Source of the DNA: Myxococcales bacterium
GTDB taxonomy: Bacteria; Myxococcota_A; Polyangia; Palsa-1104
DNA length: 64,000 nt
Reading direction: 5' to 3'
NCBI GenBank assembly: GCA_028287105.1
Contig: JAQBQH010000150.1
Coordinates: 1-64,000, forward strand
How positions within the stretch are numbered: position 1 is the first letter of the stretch; each line of letters opens with the position of its first letter. Below the pieces are notes generated by a model. The model saw only the letters and a list, made by a program, of their open reading frames with translations. It ran no database searches and had not been told where the DNA came from. Below, piece after piece: positions 60,311 to 64,000 of this stretch. The translations under genes were made by a program, and so were the position numbers.

Positions 60311-60721
60311 ATGCGCGCCGCCGCGATGTTGATTCTGGTTGTCGTCGCCGGCTGCAAGGCAGACCGAGGAAGCGCGGCGGTCGAGCTCGCCCCGCCAACG
60401 CGCGCCGCCTCGCCCGCGATTTCGACCGCCCCGCGCGTCGTCGCCGACACGCCGGCGCGATCCTCGCTCAGCTGCTCGTCACTCGGAAGCTGCGTCGACG
60501 CCTGCGCGCAACCGGCGACCGAGGCCTGCGCCGCTGCCTGCGCCGCCCGTCTCGCCGCCGCGGCTCGCCCGTTCTACGAGTCGATGCAGGCGTGCGTCAT
60601 CCCCGCCTGCGCCGCCGCCGGCGATGCCGACGCACCGTGCCGTCGACCGGGATCGTTCTCGTGCAAGATGTGCGTCCTCAAGAGCTGCGCCGCGCTCGCC
60701 TCGGCGTGCATGGCACACTAA
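60311..60721 (+). CDS. Cys-rich lipoprotein
   Basis: A 136-residue lipoprotein: AAAMLILVVVAGC is a good lipobox (Cys15). From residue 55 onward there are about a dozen Cys in short spacings (SCSSLGSCVDACAQ, CAAACAARL, ACVIPACAA, CKMCVLKSCAA), a disulfide-rich array common in myxobacterial surface proteins. No family name can be assigned. Only 26 bases separate its stop from the glutathione peroxidase start, so co-transcription is likely. Confidence 0.8.
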   Translation: MRAAAMLILVVVAGCKADRGSAAVELAPPTRAASPAISTAPRVVADTPARSSLSCSSLGSCVDACAQPATEACAAACAARLAAAARPFYESMQACVIPACAAAGDADAPCRRPGSFSCKMCVLKSCAALASACMAH

Positions 60722-60747
60722 CGCCGCATCCACGCCAAGGAGACCTC

Positions 60748-61218
60748 ATGTCGCTCTACGATCTCACCGTCAACACGCTCGCGGGAAAGTCGCAGCCGCT
60801 CGGCGCCTACAAGGGCAAGGTCGCGCTCGTGGTCAACGTCGCTTCCGAGTGCGGCTTCACGCCGCAATACGCCGGGCTCGAGAAGCTGTACGAGGAATAT
60901 GCCGGCAAGGGGCTCGAGATCCTGGGCTTCCCGTCGAACGACTTCGGCGGGCAGGAGCCGGGCTCGGCCGAACAGATCCAGAATTTCTGCCAGAAGAACT
61001 ACGGCGTGAAGTTTCCCATGTTCGAGAAGGTCGCCACCAAGGGCGCGGGCCAGTCGGCGGTCTACCGCGCGCTGAGCGCGCAGCACGGCGAGCCGAAGTG
61101 GAACTTTCACAAGTACCTCGTCGGCAAGGACGGCGCCGTGCGCCAGGCCTTTGCTTCGAACGTCGCGCCCGATGCCAAGGAGCTGCGCGCCGCGATCGAC
61201 GCCGCGCTGGCGGAGTAG
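60748..61218 (+). CDS. Glutathione peroxidase family protein
   Basis: A 156-residue thiol peroxidase. The peroxidatic Cys35 is in VNVASECGFTPQY, FPSNDFGGQEPG holds the conserved Gln, and the catalytic Trp/Asn region is KWNFHKYLVGKDG. Cys in place of selenocysteine is usual in bacteria, and many such enzymes use thioredoxin. AAGGAGA precedes ATG 60748. It follows a Cys-rich lipoprotein gene. Confidence 0.95.
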   Translation: MSLYDLTVNTLAGKSQPLGAYKGKVALVVNVASECGFTPQYAGLEKLYEEYAGKGLEILGFPSNDFGGQEPGSAEQIQNFCQKNYGVKFPMFEKVATKGAGQSAVYRALSAQHGEPKWNFHKYLVGKDGAVRQAFASNVAPDAKELRAAIDAALAE

Positions 61219-61252
61219 GGCGCCCTTCTCCCAAGAAAGCGACGGCCAGGCC

Positions 61253-61281
61253 TTGACAGCTCATCCGTTAAAACGGATATT
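61253..61281 (+). promoter_or_regulatory. Promoter with embedded perfect palindrome ahead of the DUF2325 leader
   Basis: TTGACA (61253-61258), a 17-base spacer and GATATT (61276-61281) form a good sigma-70-type promoter. The palindrome ATCCGTT-AA-AACGGAT (61263-61278) fills the spacer and touches the -10, a classic repressor-operator position. Confidence 0.65.
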
Positions 61282-61296
61282 AGTCTCGTACAGCAG

Positions 61297-61371
61297 ATGA
61301 AGAGCGCGCGCTTCACGGTCGGTTGTTGTCGCGGTCCCGCGGGTGCGGGATCGCCGAGCGCGCGCCGCTAG
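61297..61371 (+). CDS. 24-residue leader peptide with tandem Cys codons
   Basis: A short ORF beginning 16 bases after the -10 element. It reads MKSARFTVGCCRGP then a Gly/Ala/Ser/Arg tail and a TAG stop. The adjacent Cys10-Cys11 codons (TGT TGT), 22 bases before a strong intrinsic terminator, fit a ribosome-mediated attenuation device sensing charged tRNA(Cys). The ORF has little or no visible Shine-Dalgarno, so translation is inferred from position. Confidence 0.5.
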   Translation: MKSARFTVGCCRGPAGAGSPSARR

Positions 61372-61392
61372 CGCCGACTCGATGAGTCCCGA

Positions 61393-61434
61393 GAGCCCGC
61401 CGACGCGCGTCCGTCGGCGGGCTCTTTTGTTTTT
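61393..61434 (+). terminator. Strong intrinsic terminator in the DUF2325 leader
   Basis: A perfect 13-bp stem, GAGCCCGCCGACG (61393-61405) with CGTCGGCGGGCTC (61412-61424), a six-base loop, and TTTTGTTTTT. It precedes rather than follows the gene at 61456, so it works as an attenuator. Smaller hairpins sit upstream at 61335-61350 and 61376-61388, candidates for alternative structures. Confidence 0.88.
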
Positions 61435-61455
61435 AGGGCGCGGAGAGAAGGAGCC

Positions 61456-61791
61456 ATGCGCATCGGAATCGTAGGTGGCGTCGAACGCAACGAGGCGGAC
61501 TACCGCGACCTCGCCGCGCGCGCCGGCCATTCACTGGCGTTCCACTCGGGCCATGTCGGCGGGCGCGGCAGCGCGACCCTGGCGGAGCTCATTCGCGGCG
61601 CCGGCCTCCTGATCGTCGTGACCGATGTGAACAGCCATGGTGCGGTGCAGCAGGCGCGACGTCTGGCGCGCAAAAGCGGCAAACCGCTGCTGCTCCACCG
61701 TCGCTGCAGCCCGGCCCGCTTCGCCGCCATCCTGGCCGGTCTCGAGCCGCCCGCGCGGTCGAACGGCGCGCCGGTGGCGTTGGCCGTCTAG
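61456..61791 (+). CDS. DUF2325 family protein
   Basis: A 111-residue protein matching DUF2325: GIVGGVERNEADYRDLA at the start, a His-rich middle (GHSLAFHSGHVGG), LIVVTDVNSHGAVQQARRLARK and KPLLLHRRCSP. The conserved Asp, Asn, His and Cys could bind a metal, but the family has no proven function. AAGGAG precedes ATG 61456. Expression is probably controlled both at the palindromic promoter and by the leader terminator. Confidence 0.85.
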   Translation: MRIGIVGGVERNEADYRDLAARAGHSLAFHSGHVGGRGSATLAELIRGAGLLIVVTDVNSHGAVQQARRLARKSGKPLLLHRRCSPARFAAILAGLEPPARSNGAPVALAV

Positions 61792-61836
61792 CCTGCCGAC
61801 TTGCCGCCATCGGGTCGGTAGCCTAAACTGACGCCG

Positions 61837-62238
61837 ATGCGCCCTTCACGCGATCCTGCGGTGAGCCGACGCATCGCCGTGCGTGCGCTCGCTTTGGCGA
61901 TCGCGCTGATCGCGATGCTGGCGCAGTCGGCGGGCTACACGCGTCCCGAGTGCCTCGATCCATCGAGCTCCGGCGAGTTCTCGTTTCTCGGGATCGACGG
62001 CGTCGGTCCGCCCTCGACCGTCGACGAAATTCCCAAAGCGCGCTTCGCCTCCGACGCGGACGACGACGCCGACGATGACGACCCTGACGACGAATGCGTG
62101 CCTGCGCACGCGTTCCTCCGCACGCTCACCGCCCAGGCTACGCTTTCCTTCGCCGAGCGCGTCACGACCGAGATTGGCCCACCGCGGCCGCTCGAGCTCC
62201 TGCTCGTCGCTCCCAAGAATTCCCCGCCGATCGCCTAG
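61837..62238 (+). CDS. Small secreted protein with acidic cluster
   Basis: A 133-residue protein with an N-terminal hydrophobic segment (VRALALAIALIAMLAQSAG). The middle has an Asp run (DADDDADDDDPDDE) that could bind Ca2+ or Mg2+, flanked by Cys in RPECLDP and DDECVPA. No family recognised. It begins 45 bases after DUF2325 on the same strand. Confidence 0.6.
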   Translation: MRPSRDPAVSRRIAVRALALAIALIAMLAQSAGYTRPECLDPSSSGEFSFLGIDGVGPPSTVDEIPKARFASDADDDADDDDPDDECVPAHAFLRTLTAQATLSFAERVTTEIGPPRPLELLLVAPKNSPPIA

Positions 62239-62335
62239 CTCTCGACGTCCCGCTTTTCCAGAGGAGTGCATCGCGACCGCTCATTCGCCCATGGGGCCCG
62301 AGCGCGCGTCACACAATCGTTGCAGGAGCACAGGT

Positions 62336-62704
62336 ATGACCGAGCGTAAGTATCCGTCCGAAGAAGCCATCCGTCAGGCTCTCGTCGACGCCAACGGCAT
62401 CATCGTTCGCGCGACCGCACTGTTGGGAGTTCCGCGCAGCACGTTTCAGGGCTGGCTCGTCAGCCCGAAGTTCGCAGAGCTGGCGCAGTACGCCGCGCAG
62501 CTGCGCGCGTCGCACGCACCGCCGCACCAGGGGCGGCCATTTCTCGCCGGCGACAACCGCAGTAAGGAAGCGGTGTCGCGCGCGTGGGAGGAGTCGGGCT
62601 ACGAGCTGACCCGCTGCGCGCGCGCGCTCGGGCTGCCGCGCTCGTCGCTGCGCCATCTGCTGCATCGCTACACGCTGCCGAACCTGCCGGCCTCGGGCCG
62701 CTAG
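62336..62704 (+). CDS. Protein with two Fis-type helix-turn-helix motifs
   Basis: A 122-residue protein. Two Fis-like HTH units are seen: IRQALVDANGIIVRATALLG with VPRSTFQGWL (about 11-42), and VSRAWEESGYELTRCARALG with LPRSSLRHLLHRY (about 80-115). Such HTHs normally end sigma-54 activators, but here they stand alone and in tandem. AGGAG precedes ATG 62336. A sigma-54 activator gene follows on the same strand about 100 bases later, so joint regulation is plausible. Confidence 0.75.
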   Translation: MTERKYPSEEAIRQALVDANGIIVRATALLGVPRSTFQGWLVSPKFAELAQYAAQLRASHAPPHQGRPFLAGDNRSKEAVSRAWEESGYELTRCARALGLPRSSLRHLLHRYTLPNLPASGR

Positions 62705-62807
62705 CTCCAACCCCACGTCATCGATCGCGCCGATCACGGCGCCACCAATTCATACTGAACGCCGATCCGGGGAGACGAGCGGGGGGGATCTCCGTCATAA
62801 TCGCGCC

Positions 62808-64000
<1,193 letters not shown>

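Overview
The window is one continuous, gene-dense stretch of very GC-rich bacterial chromosome. No rRNA, tRNA, CRISPR array, prophage or insertion sequence was recognised. The content points to a Myxococcota-like (former Deltaproteobacteria) Gram-negative: many lipoproteins and Cys-rich secreted proteins, TonB-type proteins with a TonB-dependent receptor, several response regulators and histidine kinases, FHA proteins and a sigma-54 activator. This placement is inferred from gene content only. Genes are tightly packed, and many neighbours share bases at stop/start junctions (ATGA, TGATG, TAATG, TAGTG, TTGA), so operons can be read directly.

Layout. 1-2860: end of a TonB-C-like protein, a DJ-1/PfpI protein, an orphan receiver, and a basic coiled-coil protein. 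3019-11345: a CPA2 antiporter, OsmC, DUF952, and the DNA-repair pair lhr-nei. 11409-17284: a membrane protein of the misnamed 'site-specific recombinase' family, an aminotransferase/DUF169 pair, and a histidine kinase/receiver pair. 17285-24627: a methyltransferase-like lipoprotein, a secreted metallo-beta-lactamase-fold protein, a small periplasmic protein, then a GH18-NodB-GT2 fusion opposite an outer-membrane barrel. 24918-33454: patatin and amidohydrolase, a second TonB-C-like protein, a UvrD-like helicase, ybaK, and a hybrid histidine kinase. 33515-38247: small envelope proteins, a phosphoesterase, a thioredoxin-like protein coupled to an alkyltransferase-like protein, and a hemerythrin protein. 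38344-40743: small Cys proteins, then the ahpC-ahpD peroxide operon and its Fur/PerR-type regulator. 40824-43027: an Rsm22-like methyltransferase and an aldo/keto reductase.

43047-50135 is a six-gene minus-strand envelope operon in which every junction overlaps: periplasmic binding protein, small lipoprotein, porin, lipoprotein, TonB-dependent receptor, lipoprotein. The divergent lipoprotein gene at 50370 faces it, and two identical-type 16-bp palindromes lie between the two starts. 50902-56046 is a second minus-strand operon: a CrtC/AttH-like domain fused to a geranylgeranyl-diphosphate-synthase-like domain, a GT1 glycosyltransferase, an ATP-grasp protein and an FHA protein. It looks like an unassigned glyco-isoprenoid pathway. 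56219-62704 holds a polytopic membrane protein, TesB thioesterase, an atypical receiver, an oxidoreductase, glutathione peroxidase, a DUF2325 gene behind a clear leader-peptide/terminator attenuator, and small proteins. The window closes inside an FHA/sigma-54 activator gene.

Best candidates for undescribed biology are the CrtC-GGPPS/GT1/ATP-grasp operon, the six-gene uptake-like envelope operon with its paired operators, and the Cys-Cys leader attenuator ahead of DUF2325. The peroxide regulon (two matching palindromes upstream of ahpC and the Fur-family gene) is the best-supported regulatory inference.
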